A DNA stretch of 64,000 nt from VRUE01 sp963728835 (GCA_963728835.1 CAVSKZ010000001.1:310001-374000), one strand, 5' to 3'. Shown: positions 28,425 to 37,994, numbered from the stretch's first letter. Notes: a model not told the origin generated them from the sequence alone. Program-made: numbers and translations.

Positions 28425-30054
28425 ATGGCCAAGTGGGGAGTCCTCGCCGTCCTGGCGACCGCGCAGTTCCTGATGGTGCTCGACCAGGCGGTGATGAACG
28501 TGGCGATCTCCCAGCTGGTCGAGGACTTCGACACCACCGTCACCACGATCCAGGCGGTGATCGCCTTCTACGCGCTGGTGATGGCGGGCCTGATGCTTAC
28601 CGGCGGCAAGCTCGGCGACATCTGGGGGCGCCGCCGCGCCTTCACGGTCGGGCTCTGCATCTACGGCGTCGGCTCGGGACTGACGGCCGCGTCCTGGAGC
28701 GTGCCCTCGCTGATGCTCGGCTGGTCGGTCCTCGAGGGGATCGGCGCGGCGCTCGTCATCCCCGCCCTGATCGCCCTCGTCGCCGGCAACTACAAGGGCG
28801 CCGACCGGGCGATCGCCTACGGCGTCCTCGGCGGCGTCGCCGGGGCCGGCATCGCCGTCGGCCCGATCCTCGGCGGCTGGGCGACGACCGAGCTCAGCTG
28901 GCGCATCGTCTTCGCCGGCGAGGTCGTCGTCGCCATCGGCATCCTGCTCGGAACGCGGATGATCCGCGAGCCCGAGCGCAAGGGCCCGGAGCCCAGCCTC
29001 GACTGGGTCGGCGGGGTGCTCTCCGCCGCGGGCCTCGCCCTGGTCGTCTTCGGCGTGCTGCAGGCGAGCAACTGGGGCTGGCTGGCCCCGAGCAACTCGC
29101 CGGTCGAGCCCTTCGGCTTCTCGCTGACCCCCTTCGTGATCGGGGCCGGGGCGCTCGTGCTGGCCGCCTTCGTGGCCTGGGAGCGCCGCCGCGAACGCCT
29201 CGGCCAGGACCCGCTCGTCCACCTGCCGCTGCTGGGCATCTCCCAGCTGCGCGGCGGCGTCGCGATGTTCCTCGCCCAGAACCTGATCCTGATGGGCGTC
29301 TTCTTCACGATCCCGCTCTTCCTCCAGATCGTCCAGGGCCTCGACGCGCTCGAAACTGGGGTGCGGATGCTCCCCGCCTCGGCCGGGCTCTTCTTCGCCG
29401 CGATCGTCGGCTCGGCGCTGGCGAAGCGGTTCGCGCCGAGACCGCTGGTCCGCACGGGCCTGCGTCATCGTCCTCGTCTCGACCCTGATGCTGCTGGCAC
29501 GATCGAGCCCGAGCTCGACAACTCCTCCTTCCTGATCGCGATGGGGGTGCTCGGCATCGGCATGGGCCTGATCGTCTCCCAGCTCGGCAACGTCGTCCAG
29601 TCCGCGGATCGGCGACGACGACCGCAGCGAGGCCGGCGGCCTGCAGAGCACCGCGCAGCAGCTCGGCTCCTCGCTGGGCACGGCGCTGCTCGGCGCGATC
29701 GTGATCACCGGCCTGATCGCGGCCTTCACCTCGAACGTCGCCGGGGACGCGCGGATCTCCGGCGAGGTCAGCGACCAGGTCGAGGTGCGGCTGAGCGCGG
29801 GGGGGAGCTTCGTCTCCTCCGAAGAGGTCCGGGCGGGAGCGACCGCCGCCGGGCTCGACGCCGCGACCGTCGACGCCCTGGTCGAGAACTACGAAGACGC
29901 CCAGCTCGAGGCGCTGAAGACCGCCTTCCTCTTCGCCGCCTTCCTCACCGCCTGCTCCTTCTGGACCACGCGGCGCCTGCCGGATCGCCGCTTCGACGAG
30001 CTGCAGGCCGGGCCCGACCCGCCGCAGCTCGACCCCGAGCCCTCGCCCGCGTGA
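28425..30054 (+). CDS. MFS drug transporter, DHA2/EmrB type, 14 helices (frameshifts)
   Basis: Proton-coupled efflux pump. Motif A appears in GGKLGDIWGRRRAFTVG and motif C in GAGIAVGPILGGWATTELSWR, preceded by MVLDQAVMNVAI, the DHA2 N-terminal motif. The frame changes at about 29458, 29500 and 29610; the last frame continues GGLQSTAQQLGSSLGTALLGA, a typical helix-13 block, and ends with TGA 30052-30054. About 542 residues once restored. The stop overlaps the GTG of the DUF2252 gene. Confidence 0.88.
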
Positions 30055-31454
30055 TCTCCGACCCGCTGCAGGGCCCGAGGTCCCCGGCCGAGCGCGCCGC
30101 CGCCGGCAAGGCCGCCCGCACCGACGCCCCTCGCTCGAGCCACGGCGAGTGGGCCCCCGCCGGCGACCGGCCCGACCCGGTCGAGCTGCTGGAGGGCCAG
30201 GCCGCCTCGCGGGTGGGGCGGCTGGTGCCGCTTCGCTACGGGCGGATGCTCGCCTCGCCGTTCGCCTTCTACCGCGGGGCTGCCGCCGTGATGGCCGCCG
30301 ACCTGGCCGGCACGCCGCGGAGCGGCTTCGAGGTGCAGCTCTGCGGCGACGCCCACCTCTCCAACTTCGGCGCCTACGCCTCGCCCGACCGCGAGCTCGT
30401 ATTCGACGTCAACGACTTCGACGAGACCCTGCCCGGCCCCTGGGAGTGGGACGCGATGCGCCTCGCCGCGAGCTTCGCCGTCGCCGCTCGCGAAAGCGGC
30501 TTCAGGCGGCGCGAGCGAACCGCGATCGTCGCCGCCGGGATGGCCGAGTACCGGGAGGCGATGCGGCGGCTGGCCGAGCTCGGCAACCTCGAGGTCTGGT
30601 ACACGAAGATGGACGTGCCGGCGGTCGCCGAGCGCTGGGGGGCCGCGGCCGGCGAGAAGGAGCGCGAGGCCTTCAGGCGCAACCTGGCCAAGACCCAGGC
30701 CAAGGACAGGATGCGCGCCCTCTCCAAGCTCACCCGCGAAGTCGACGGCAGGCTGCGCATCGTCAGCGAACCGCCCCTGATAGTGCCGATCGACGAGCTC
30801 GCCGCCGAGACCGGGGCGGACGTCGAAGCGCGGGTGCTCGAGACCCTCGCCAGCTATCGCGCCACGCTCTCCGAGGACCGCCGCGCGCTCCTCGACGGCT
30901 ACCGCTACGCCGACGCCGCGCTCAAGGTGGTCGGGGTCGGCAGCGTCGGCACCCGCGCCTTCGTCGCGCTCCTGCTGGGACGCGACGACGGCGACCCCCT
31001 CTTCCTCCAGGTGAAGGAGGCCCAGCGCTCGGTGCTCGAGCCCTACGCCGCCCCGAGCGCCTTCGAGAACCAGGGCGAGCGCGTCGTCCAGGGCCAGCGC
31101 CTGGTCCAGGCGACCAGCGACATCCTGCTGGGCTGGGTCAAGGCCACCGGCGTCGACGGCCGGCAGCGCGACTTCTACGTGCGCCAGCTCTGGGACATGA
31201 AGGGGTCGGCCCGGGTCGAGCGCATGGACCCCGCCGCCCTCACCGCCTACGCCCAGATCTGCGGCACCACCCTGGCTCACGCCCATGCCCGCAGCGGCGA
31301 CCGCATCGCGATCGCCGGCTACCTCGGCAAGAGCGACACCTTCGACAAGGCGATGGCCGCCTTCGCCGAGGCCTATGCCGACCAGAACGAAGCGGACTTC
31401 GCGGCGCTGCAGGCTGCTGCCGGGGAGGGCCGGATCGAGGTCGCAGGGGACTAG
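30051..31454 (+). CDS. DUF2252 family protein
   Basis: 467-residue protein of a family with a kinase-like fold and unknown substrate. Characteristic blocks: RYGRMLASPFAFYRGAAAVMA, QLCGDAHLSNFGAY with GDxHxxN, VFDVNDFDETLPGPWEWD, VGVGSVGTRAFVALL, FLQVKEAQRSVLEPY and FYVRQLWDMKGS. The GDAHxxN and D-x-N-D-F-D motifs resemble catalytic and metal sites of aminoglycoside phosphotransferase-like enzymes. GTG start overlaps the MFS stop; convergent with the cupin gene by four bases. Confidence 0.9.
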   Translation: MISDPLQGPRSPAERAAAGKAARTDAPRSSHGEWAPAGDRPDPVELLEGQAASRVGRLVPLRYGRMLASPFAFYRGAAAVMAADLAGTPRSGFEVQLCGDAHLSNFGAYASPDRELVFDVNDFDETLPGPWEWDAMRLAASFAVAARESGFRRRERTAIVAAGMAEYREAMRRLAELGNLEVWYTKMDVPAVAERWGAAAGEKEREAFRRNLAKTQAKDRMRALSKLTREVDGRLRIVSEPPLIVPIDELAAETGADVEARVLETLASYRATLSEDRRALLDGYRYADAALKVVGVGSVGTRAFVALLLGRDDGDPLFLQVKEAQRSVLEPYAAPSAFENQGERVVQGQRLVQATSDILLGWVKATGVDGRQRDFYVRQLWDMKGSARVERMDPAALTAYAQICGTTLAHAHARSGDRIAIAGYLGKSDTFDKAMAAFAEAYADQNEADFAALQAAAGEGRIEVAGD

Positions 31455-32002
31455 CGAGTGAGGCCGCGGCCCTGCGGCTCGTAGGTCGGCCGTCGCCCCT
31501 GCGCCCGTCCCACCATGGCAAGCGGCGGGAAGAGGACGGCCTGGACGATCGCCGGGGGCTTGGCGAGGCGGAACTCGTCGGAGAAATGGCGCAGGGTCAG
31601 CGCCATCTGCGGCAGGGGCGGCACTCCCTTCTCATTGGTCTGTCCGTCCCGCTGCAGGCCCCATAGTGTCTCGAAGAACGACTCGGTCTTCAGGGCGGGG
31701 CGCGTCTCCCAGCGCTGGCGCGAGGGCTCCGTCGCCCACATCTCGTGACGCGTGCCGGCGGGCACCTCCAGCGTGTCGCCCGGCCGGAGCACGTGCTCGA
31801 CTCCGTCCAGGATCGCGTGGATCTCGCCCTCCAGGACCTCGAAGCGCTCGTCCTGGGAGGGGTGGAAGTGGAGCGGCGGGCGCCCCCCGCCTCCCGCGTA
31901 GGCGATCTCGACGACCAGCCGCTCGCCGCCGCTGTCGGCGGTCGTCTCGACGAACCGCAGGCTCGACCCGATCCCCTTCAGCTCATCGCCGGATCTCGCC
32001 AC
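31451..32002 (-). CDS. Cupin domain protein
   Basis: 183 residues. Cupin motif 1 in PPLHFHPSQDERFEVLEGEIH and motif 2 in LRPGDTLEVPAGTRHEMWA give a conserved metal site of three His and one Glu. The C-terminal half contains membrane-like or helical stretches (LAKPPAIVQAVLFPPLAMVG). GTG start at 32002. Function unknown. Confidence 0.88.
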   Translation of the reverse strand: MARSGDELKGIGSSLRFVETTADSGGERLVVEIAYAGGGGRPPLHFHPSQDERFEVLEGEIHAILDGVEHVLRPGDTLEVPAGTRHEMWATEPSRQRWETRPALKTESFFETLWGLQRDGQTNEKGVPPLPQMALTLRHFSDEFRLAKPPAIVQAVLFPPLAMVGRAQGRRPTYEPQGRGLTR

Positions 32003-32011
32003 GTGGGAATG

Positions 32012-33241
32012 CTATTCGAGGGGCACCCAGCTGCCGCAGCCGTAGGGCCAGGAGTTGGGGAGGAGGGGGGCGCCGCTTGCGTCCGTGGCCAGGTTGGTGG
32101 CTTCCAGGGCCGCCGCGTCCGCGCGCCGGAACCCGGCCCGCACCGCCTTTGCCTGGGGCGTCGGCGTCGACGCCCTGGCCCGCCTGGATCCGGTGAGGGG
32201 GCGGTCCGCGGCCTCGGCGAGCCGGATCACCGAGCGCGGGCCGCCGTACGCCCTCAGCGTCCTCTCGAGCGAGTAGATCGGCACGTTGCCGGCACCGAGC
32301 GCCGAGGCCAGGCGGACGTCGTGGACGAGGCGCGAGAGCCGTTTGTACGGGCCGCGGCCGGAGCTGCCGAGGCTGATCTGCCCCACGTCGCCGAACTCGC
32401 GCCGGGAGGAGTAGAGGTAGGACGAGACGATGCCCGGCCCGGGATCGTGCCCGAGGTAGTAGGAGAAGACGCTGCGGTAGGCCTGGAAGAAGAGCCTGTG
32501 CCAGCCCACGTTCGGCACGATGAACCCGGCCGCGTCCTGGAGCGCGAGGCGGCCGTCGGCGATGTCGTCGAGCGCCAGCGGCGCCGGCGCGGCGACGAGG
32601 GGGATGCGGTGGCGCCTGGTCCAGCGCGCGAGGCGGGCGTACTCCTGCCAGGCCGCGCACTGGCCCGCCGGGTCGATCGTGCGTTGCAGGAGCGAGGGAA
32701 GGTCGGTGCCGGTGCCGGTCCCCATCAGCGCCACCGTCGTCTCGAAGGGGGTGTTGAGCTGGGGCTCGGGGTCGAGGACGACGCCGCGCAGCCGGACGTG
32801 CTTCGCCCGTTCCCAGCGGGAAAGGGCCTTGACCGCGTCGAAGTGCTCACGCGCCGCCCCTTCCCACGACCAGTAGCCGGAGGTGTAGGGGACGAGGATC
32901 CAGGCCCAGACCGGCACGCCGAGCTTGTTGGCCTTGCGCACGATCGCCAGTCCGTCCTTGCGATGGGGCATGCCCGGGGGGACGGGGCCGAAGTCGCGGC
33001 GGTAGCGGAGGTTGAAGTAGAGGGGGATCCGGTGCTCGCGCAGGACCCTCCAGAGGCCCGGCGTGTAGAAGCTGGTGTCGCGCCGGTTCCAGTAGGTGGC
33101 GGGTTCGTCCCAGTTCGTGCCGGGAACGGCCTCGCCGGCCCAGAAGCCGATCGTGGTCTTCCCCTGCGCCGGGGACGGCTGGGAGGAGAGCAGGCCCAGG
33201 GCCGCCAGAGCCGCGATCATGGCTGCAGCGCGGCGGCTCAT
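32012..33241 (-). CDS. Secreted protein of unknown function, TIM-barrel-like
   Basis: 409 residues with a signal peptide (AAAMIAALAALGLLSSQPSPAQG). Not confidently assigned. Alternating strands and helices with aromatic-rich motifs (TTIGFWAGEAVPGTNWDEPATYW, VPVWAWILVPYTSGYWSWEG, LRGVVLDPEPQLNTPFE, FIVPNVGWHRLFFQAYRS) resemble glycoside-hydrolase-like barrels, with the aspartate and glutamate of LDPEP as possible catalytic residues. The ATG overlaps the methyltransferase stop, so the two genes are coupled. Confidence 0.6.
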   Translation of the reverse strand: MSRRAAAMIAALAALGLLSSQPSPAQGKTTIGFWAGEAVPGTNWDEPATYWNRRDTSFYTPGLWRVLREHRIPLYFNLRYRRDFGPVPPGMPHRKDGLAIVRKANKLGVPVWAWILVPYTSGYWSWEGAAREHFDAVKALSRWERAKHVRLRGVVLDPEPQLNTPFETTVALMGTGTGTDLPSLLQRTIDPAGQCAAWQEYARLARWTRRHRIPLVAAPAPLALDDIADGRLALQDAAGFIVPNVGWHRLFFQAYRSVFSYYLGHDPGPGIVSSYLYSSRREFGDVGQISLGSSGRGPYKRLSRLVHDVRLASALGAGNVPIYSLERTLRAYGGPRSVIRLAEAADRPLTGSRRARASTPTPQAKAVRAGFRRADAAALEATNLATDASGAPLLPNSWPYGCGSWVPLE

Positions 33242-33897
33242 GTGGCGCCCTCCGGGGCCGGCTTGACGCCGGCGAGCAGCGCCATCTCGAGCCACTTCCA
33301 GTGGCAGTCGACGTCGTCGAAGCCGAGCTCGCGCAGCCATCCGAGCTGCGTCTCGACGTCGAGCAGGCGGTCGGAAGGGTCCTCGTTCTCGATCGGTTCG
33401 TCGATCGCCTCGAAGAACTCCAGGTGCAGCCGCCGGGTCGGGGAGGCAACGTGCTCGAAGTTGGCGAAGACCCCGCCGGGCTCGAGCAGGTCGAAGGCTT
33501 CGCCGTAGAGCGACCGCTTGCGCTCGTGCTCGAGGTGGTGGATCGCGAACGAGGAGACGACGGCGTCGAAGCGCCCGAGCGACGGCAGCGGCTCGGCGAG
33601 GTCGTGCTCGACCATCTCGATGCGCCCCTCGCCGGCGAAGCGCTCGCGCGCGGCCCCGAGCATCAATTCGGAGAAGTCGACGCCCACGCCGAGCATCTCC
33701 GGCCGGTCCGCCTGGAGAAGGGCGAGCAGGCGCCCGTCGCCGGTGCCGAGGTCGAGGACGCGGCGGGCGCCGGAGGGCACGTATTCGAGCAGGACGTCCT
33801 CTCCCTCGATCCGGTGCGGGAACTCGTCCGCACGATCGAGGTAGCGACGGACTTTCCGCTCGTCGACCGTCCACTCCTCCCCTCGCATGCCGGGCAT
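33238..33897 (-). CDS. Class I SAM-dependent methyltransferase
   Basis: About 219 residues. SAM motif I VLDLGTGDGRLLALL, motif II with the acidic residue GVDFSE, post-motif FDAVVSSFAIHHLEHERK, and LLEPGGVFANFEHVAS. Two in-frame ATGs at 33897 and 33888; the second fits the family N-terminus (EEWTVDERKVRRYLDRA) slightly better. Substrate unknown. Confidence 0.88.
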   Translation of the reverse strand: MPGMRGEEWTVDERKVRRYLDRADEFPHRIEGEDVLLEYVPSGARRVLDLGTGDGRLLALLQADRPEMLGVGVDFSELMLGAARERFAGEGRIEMVEHDLAEPLPSLGRFDAVVSSFAIHHLEHERKRSLYGEAFDLLEPGGVFANFEHVASPTRRLHLEFFEAIDEPIENEDPSDRLLDVETQLGWLRELGFDDVDCHWKWLEMALLAGVKPAPEGAT

Positions 33898-33972
33898 TAT
33901 GTCTTCCTGCTTGCCGGCCTACGGGCTGGGTGGCGCCTCCACGACGAATAGACGATCTCAAAAGGAGCCAGC

Positions 33973-34371
33973 ATGACCACGCAGACATCCCTCATCACCG
34001 GGACCGACTTCATCACCGTGGCGACCAGGGACTTCGACGGCGCGATCGAGTTCTACGGCAACGTGCTCGGCCTGCCCGAGTCCAAGCGCTGGGGCGACAT
34101 GCCCGGAGTGGAGTTCGAGACCGGCAACCTGACGATCGCCGTCATGCAGTCAGACGCGTTCGGCCTCGAGTTCCGCGCCCACAACCACCCGATCGAGTTC
34201 CGCGTCGACGACGTCGCCGAGGCGCGGGCGCAGCTCGAATCGCGCGGCATCGCCTTCGAGGGCGAGACCCTCGACTCCGGCGTCTGCCACCAGGCCTTCT
34301 TCTCTGACCCGGACGGCAACGCGCTGGCGATACACCACCGCTACGCGCCGCAAGCGGAGCAGTCTGCCTAG
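33973..34371 (+). CDS. VOC-family protein, glyoxalase-like
   Basis: 132 residues. TGTDFITVATRDFDGAIEFYGNVLGLPE is the first VOC module; HQAFFSDPDGNALAIHHRYAP is the second with the terminal metal ligand. AAAAGGAG lies 5 bases before the ATG. Independent gene; substrate unknown. Confidence 0.9.
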   Translation: MTTQTSLITGTDFITVATRDFDGAIEFYGNVLGLPESKRWGDMPGVEFETGNLTIAVMQSDAFGLEFRAHNHPIEFRVDDVAEARAQLESRGIAFEGETLDSGVCHQAFFSDPDGNALAIHHRYAPQAEQSA

Positions 34372-34458
34372 CCCGAAGCGTCGGTCACCCGGCCTCGCCC
34401 TGGTGCACGCATCCTTGCGGGGGTTGTGGGCGGGGGCCGCATTTTCCAACATGGGGCG

Positions 34459-35460
34459 ATGCGTCTGATCCATCGAGCCGCGCCATTGGCGCTGATCGTC
34501 ATCGCGATCGCCGCTCCTGCGCGCACCGACGCGCGCCCGGCGAACGTGGCCGCCCTGCAGTCGGCCTTGAAGTCGCTGCGCCTGTACGGCGGCTACGTGG
34601 ACGGGGTCAAGGGCCCTCTTACCCGGCGGGGAGTGATCGCCTTCCAGCGGGGCCGCGGCCTGCCGGTGGACGGCATCGCCGGGCCTCGGACGCGGCGGGC
34701 TCTCGGGTGGCGGGGAAGACCGGCGCTCGGCAGCCGGGTGATGCGGCTCGGCAACCGAGGCTGGGACGTCGCGGCGCTGCAGTTCCTGCTCCAGCGCGCC
34801 GGCCACGGGCCCGGCAGGGCGGATGGGGTCTTCGGGCCGCTGACCGGGGCGGCGGTCCGGCGCGCGCAGCGCGCCGCCGGCATCGCCGTCGACGGGCGCG
34901 CCGGGCCGGTGACGATCGGCTCCCTGCGCCACCGAAGCGAGCTGCCGGGCGCTCCGGTCCGTTTCCTGCGCCCGGTCCCCGGCCCGATCGGCGACGGGTT
35001 CGGGGCTCCCAGGGGCGCAGGCCGCCGGCACCAGGGCCTGGACTTCCCGGTCCCCAGCGGCACCCGCGTCGGCGCGGCGGGGCGCGGCACGACCATCTAT
35101 GCCGCCTACAACCACGGCGGCTACGGCAACCTCGTGGTGATCCAGCACCGCCTCGGCTTCACCACCTGGTACGCCCATCTGTCCTCGATCACGAGCTGGG
35201 TCGGCGAGCAGGTGACGGGCGGCACCCGAATCGGCTACGTCGGCTCCACCGGCTACTCCACCGGCCCGCACCTCCACTTCGAGGTCCGCCGCTACGACAC
35301 CCCGATCGACCCCGTTCCCTTGCTCCTGCCGACCATCGCCGCCCGGCTCCACGGCGCGCATAGTGGGCTGGAATCGCTCGAGTGCGGCGTCCGGCACGAG
35401 ACGCGCAGGCCGCCACCCGGGTCCGACTGGATCGCGCGCGAACGCCTGTGTGAGTTGTAA
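34459..35460 (+). CDS. Secreted M23 peptidase with two peptidoglycan-binding domains
   Basis: About 333 residues: signal peptide (APLALIVIAIAAPARTDA), two PG_binding_1 repeats (VAALQSALKSLRLYGGYVDG with GPLTRRGVIAFQR; DVAALQFLLQRAGHGPGRADG with GPLTGAAVRRAQR) and an M23 LytM domain with HQGLDFPVPSGT (first zinc His, and Asp), YAHLSS and PHLHFEVRR (HxH). All zinc ligands are present, so it should be an active cell-wall endopeptidase. ATG at 34459 is preferred over an in-frame GTG at 34426 because it begins the signal peptide. Confidence 0.9.
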   Translation: MRLIHRAAPLALIVIAIAAPARTDARPANVAALQSALKSLRLYGGYVDGVKGPLTRRGVIAFQRGRGLPVDGIAGPRTRRALGWRGRPALGSRVMRLGNRGWDVAALQFLLQRAGHGPGRADGVFGPLTGAAVRRAQRAAGIAVDGRAGPVTIGSLRHRSELPGAPVRFLRPVPGPIGDGFGAPRGAGRRHQGLDFPVPSGTRVGAAGRGTTIYAAYNHGGYGNLVVIQHRLGFTTWYAHLSSITSWVGEQVTGGTRIGYVGSTGYSTGPHLHFEVRRYDTPIDPVPLLLPTIAARLHGAHSGLESLECGVRHETRRPPPGSDWIARERLCEL

Positions 35461-35523
35461 CGGGACCACCCGGGCGGGTTAATCATGTTTGTAACTATCC
35501 GCATTATCTTCAAGGAGGAAGAG

Positions 35524-35757
35524 ATGGAGATGATCAGACGTCTTGAGCCCGTCGCCCTGCTGCTGGTAGTGCTAGGGGCGCTGAACTGGGGAATGGTCGG
35601 TCTCTTCGACACCAACGTGATTGCGGACGTGTTTGGCGGCGGCACGCTGACCGACGTCGTCTACACGGTCCTCGGCGTCTGCGGGCTGCTCATGATTCCC
35701 AGGCTGCTCGCCAGCTTCCACATCGAGGGTCACGCACCGCACCCACGCAGAACCTGA
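35524..35757 (+). CDS. DUF378 small membrane protein
   Basis: 77 residues with two membrane helices: VALLLVVLGALNWGMVGLF carries the LNWG signature of the family, and VVYTVLGVCGLLMIPRLL. Role unknown. AAGGAGGAAG lies directly before the ATG at 35524, which decides against an in-frame ATG at 35485. Confidence 0.88.
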   Translation: MEMIRRLEPVALLLVVLGALNWGMVGLFDTNVIADVFGGGTLTDVVYTVLGVCGLLMIPRLLASFHIEGHAPHPRRT

Positions 35758-35768
35758 ACTCCGACGCC

Positions 35769-35799
35769 AACCGGGAAGCCAAAGGTTGGCTTCCCGGTT
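35769..35799. terminator. Bidirectional hairpin terminator
   Basis: Perfect 14-bp stem AACCGGGAAGCCAA / TTGGCTTCCCGGTT with a 3-nt loop, between DUF378 (plus) and tRNA-Leu (minus), so it can serve both. Confidence 0.8.
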
Positions 35800-35816
35800 C
35801 CCGCGGGATTTCCGAG

Positions 35817-35902
35817 TGCGGCTGAATGGAGTCGAACCATCACGTCCCGTTAGGGACACAAGGCCCTCAACCTTGCGCGTCTACCAGTTCCGCCACAGCC
35901 GC
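35817..35902 (-). tRNA. tRNA-Leu (anticodon GAG)
   Basis: 86-nt class II tRNA on the minus strand. Acceptor GCGGCTG pairs with CAGCCGC; anticodon stem CAAGG/CCTTG with loop TTGAGGG; a long variable arm (GTCCCTAACGGGAC); T loop TTCGACT. Discriminator A, no encoded CCA. Confidence 0.96.
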
Positions 35903-35980
35903 TCGAGGGCCGTCGATTCTAGATGTTTGCGCCCTGGGGGCGCTGGCGGTTGCGGTCATCCTCGATGCCCGGTACGCTTG

Positions 35981-35994
35981 CGAACAGATGTTCG
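35981..35994. promoter_or_regulatory. LexA (SOS) box upstream of lexA
   Basis: CGAACAGATGTTCG matches the gram-positive/actinobacterial SOS consensus CGAAC-N4-GTTCG perfectly and sits 44 bases before the lexA GTG. Indicates autoregulation. Confidence 0.9.
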
Positions 35995-36037
35995 AACGAC
36001 TTGAGACCCGATGCGGGGAGCGGGGAGGGGAGCTGGC

Positions 36038-36649
36038 GTGGAGCTGGATCTGACCAAGAGGCAGAAGGAGATCTTCGACTTCATCCGCAAGTACGCGGCC
36101 AAGACGGGGTATCCGCCGACAGTGCGAGAGATCGGGAAAGCCGTCGGGCTGCACTCGTCCTCGACCGTGCACGCGCACCTGGCCAATCTGGAGAAGATCG
36201 GGCTGCTGCGGCGCGACCCCTCCAAGCCGCGGGCGATCGAGCTTCTCTTCGACAAGGCCAAGCGGACGATCCGGCCGGAGAGCGGCCTGCCGCTGGTCGG
36301 CCAGGTCGCGGCCGGCGAGCCGATCCTCGCCGAGGAGAACGTCGAGGAGTACATCGAGGTCCCCGACGTGATCGGCGGCGAGGACGGCGACTACATCCTC
36401 AACGTGCGCGGCGAAAGCATGGTGGAAGCGGGCATCTTCGAGGGCGACTACGTCGTCGTGCGCCCGGCCAGCGATGCCGTCAACGGCGAGATCGTCGTCG
36501 CCCTGATCGGCGAGGAGGCGACGGTCAAGCGCTTCTTCCGCGAGGCCGACCACATCCGCCTTCAGCCCGAGAACGAGACGATGGAGCCGATCCGGACCAC
36601 CGAGGCCACTGTCCTCGGCAAGGTCATCGGCGTCTTCCGCAAGATCTAG
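36038..36649 (+). CDS. lexA: SOS repressor LexA
   Basis: About 203 residues. N-terminal winged HTH LTKRQKEIFDFIRKYAAKTGYPP, recognition region HSSSTVHAHLANLEKIG. Autocleavage site Ala-Gly in LVGQVAAGEPILAEE, catalytic serine in LNVRGESMVEAGI and lysine in EATVKRFFRE, so it is self-cleaving. GTG start at 36038, preceded by GGGGAGGGGAG; an upstream in-frame ATG-like frame at 36011 is less likely. Confidence 0.96.
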   Translation: MELDLTKRQKEIFDFIRKYAAKTGYPPTVREIGKAVGLHSSSTVHAHLANLEKIGLLRRDPSKPRAIELLFDKAKRTIRPESGLPLVGQVAAGEPILAEENVEEYIEVPDVIGGEDGDYILNVRGESMVEAGIFEGDYVVVRPASDAVNGEIVVALIGEEATVKRFFREADHIRLQPENETMEPIRTTEATVLGKVIGVFRKI

Positions 36650-36656
36650 CGGCCCG

Positions 36657-37482
36657 TCAGGGCCACTTGCCGGCTTCGATCCTCTTCTTGTAGCGGCGCT
36701 GTTTGCGCCGTGCGTCGCTCATCGCAAGTGGCAACAGGCGCAGGGTGAGGCGGGGGAAGAGGTCGAGGAGGCGCAGCTGCACGCCGCGCCAGCGGGGCAG
36801 GATCAGAATCGGCCTCGGTCGCTCGGTCAGCTTGCCGACTGCGGTTGCGACCTGCTCGGGTCTGAGCAGCGTGCCCGAGAACGAGCCGGCCGCGTCGGGG
36901 TCGTCGAGCTTGTCTTCCAGCATCGGCGTCCAGGCCCCGTCGGGGCAGACGGCGGAGAGCTCGGATTCCCCTGGTGCCGGCGCGGCGCAGGTCGAAGAGG
37001 GTGCCCAGGGTGAAGGCCATCGCCGCGTGCTTGCTGGCTGCGTAGCTGACCTCGCCCGGCGCGGCGACGAGCCCCGCCAGGGAGATCAGGTTGATCACGT
37101 GGCCGCGACCCGCGGCCCGCATAGGCTCCAGCGCGGCGATCGTGCCGTTCATCGTGCCCAGGGTGTTGACCTCGAACATCGTCCTGCGGGTTGCCTCGTT
37201 TTGGGCCCAGGCGTCCCCGGTGACGAGGACGCCGGCGTTGTTGACCCAGAGGTCGAGCGAGCCGTGGCTTCTCGCCGTTTCGGTCGCGATCGCCCGGCAG
37301 GCCGCTTCGTCGCGGACGTCGAGGCCCGAGGAGGGGGTGCCGCTGCCGATCTCGGCGGCGACCCGGGCCGCCGCATCGGCGTCGAGGTCGGTGACGTGGA
37401 CCAGGTACCCCCGGCCCGCGAGCTCGATCGCGATCGCGCGGCCGATGCCGCCTCCCGCTCCCGTGACGACCGCAACCGGCAT
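36657..37482 (-). CDS. Short-chain dehydrogenase/reductase (one frameshift)
   Basis: Classical SDR: VVTGAGGGIGRAIAIELA, NNAGVLVTGD, serine in INLISLAGLVAAPGEVSYAASK (with Y-x-x-x-K). The frame changes near 36965; the other frame reads SAVCPDGAWTPMLEDKLDDP, the usual post-catalytic loop, then a hydrophobic/basic tail ending RYKKRIEAGKWP at TAG 36657-36659. About 275 residues. Substrate unknown. Copy c of the 42-bp palindrome lies 17 bases upstream of the ATG. Confidence 0.88.
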
Positions 37483-37499
37483 CGGCGCCGAGGATATTC

Positions 37500-37541
37500 G
37501 TTGAAGGGTTTTGGGGGCTGGGGCCCGGAAAACCCTTCAAC
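37500..37541 (-). repeat. 42-bp palindromic repeat, copy c
   Basis: Arms GTTGAAGGGTTTT and AAAACCCTTCAAC (13 bp perfect) around a GC-rich centre; same length and, on the minus strand, same TTTTCCGGG orientation as copies a and b. Unlike those, it is between the SDR start and rnpB rather than at a stop codon. Confidence 0.8.
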
Positions 37542-37574
37542 GAAGCCCAGAGCTTGGGGCGCGCTACCATCGAT

Positions 37575-37939
37575 GGGCGGGCCGAGCGACTGCGGGGGGA
37601 GAGAAAACCCCTCGAGGAAAGTCCGGACACCACAGGGCGAGGCGGTGGGTAACGCCCACCCGGGGAAACCCGCGGGACAGTGCCACAGAAATACACGGCC
37701 GATGGCGCGGCCACACGTGAGTCGCGTACAGGCAAAGGTGAAATGGTGCGGTAAGAGCGCACCGGCGTCGCGGTGACGCGGCGGCCAGGCAAACCCCGCC
37801 CGGTGCAAGGCCAAGCAGGACCGTCGACCCTGCCCGGCGAGGTCCAGGTAGGCCGCAGGGCCGCTTCGGCGGCCCCCCGGGGCTCCGGCTCCGGGAGACA
37901 GATGGTCGCTCACGACAGGATCCGGCTTACAGGCCCGCT
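37575..37939 (+). ncRNA. rnpB: RNase P RNA, bacterial type A
   Basis: Catalytic RNA of RNase P, tRNA 5' processing. Hallmarks in order: P1 strand GCGGGCC pairing with the terminal GGCCCGC; GAGGAAAGTCCGGACACC (P4/CR-I); ACAGAAATACACGGCC; GGTAAGAGCGCACCGG (CR II-III region); GGCAAACCCC; AGACAGATGGTCGCT; and the CR-V/P4 partner ACAGGATCCGGCTTACAGG. Followed immediately by a strong terminator hairpin. Confidence 0.97.
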
Positions 37940-37942
37940 GAC

Positions 37943-37970
37943 GGAAAGGCCCCCGCAAGGGGGCCTTTCC
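37943..37970 (+). terminator. Terminator hairpin after rnpB
   Basis: GGAAAGGCCCCC-GCAA-GGGGGCCTTTCC, a perfect 12-bp stem with a GCAA tetraloop, starting 3 bases after the RNase P RNA. No long U-tract. Confidence 0.85.
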
Positions 37971-37994
37971 CAATCTCGACACGGTTTCATGTCT

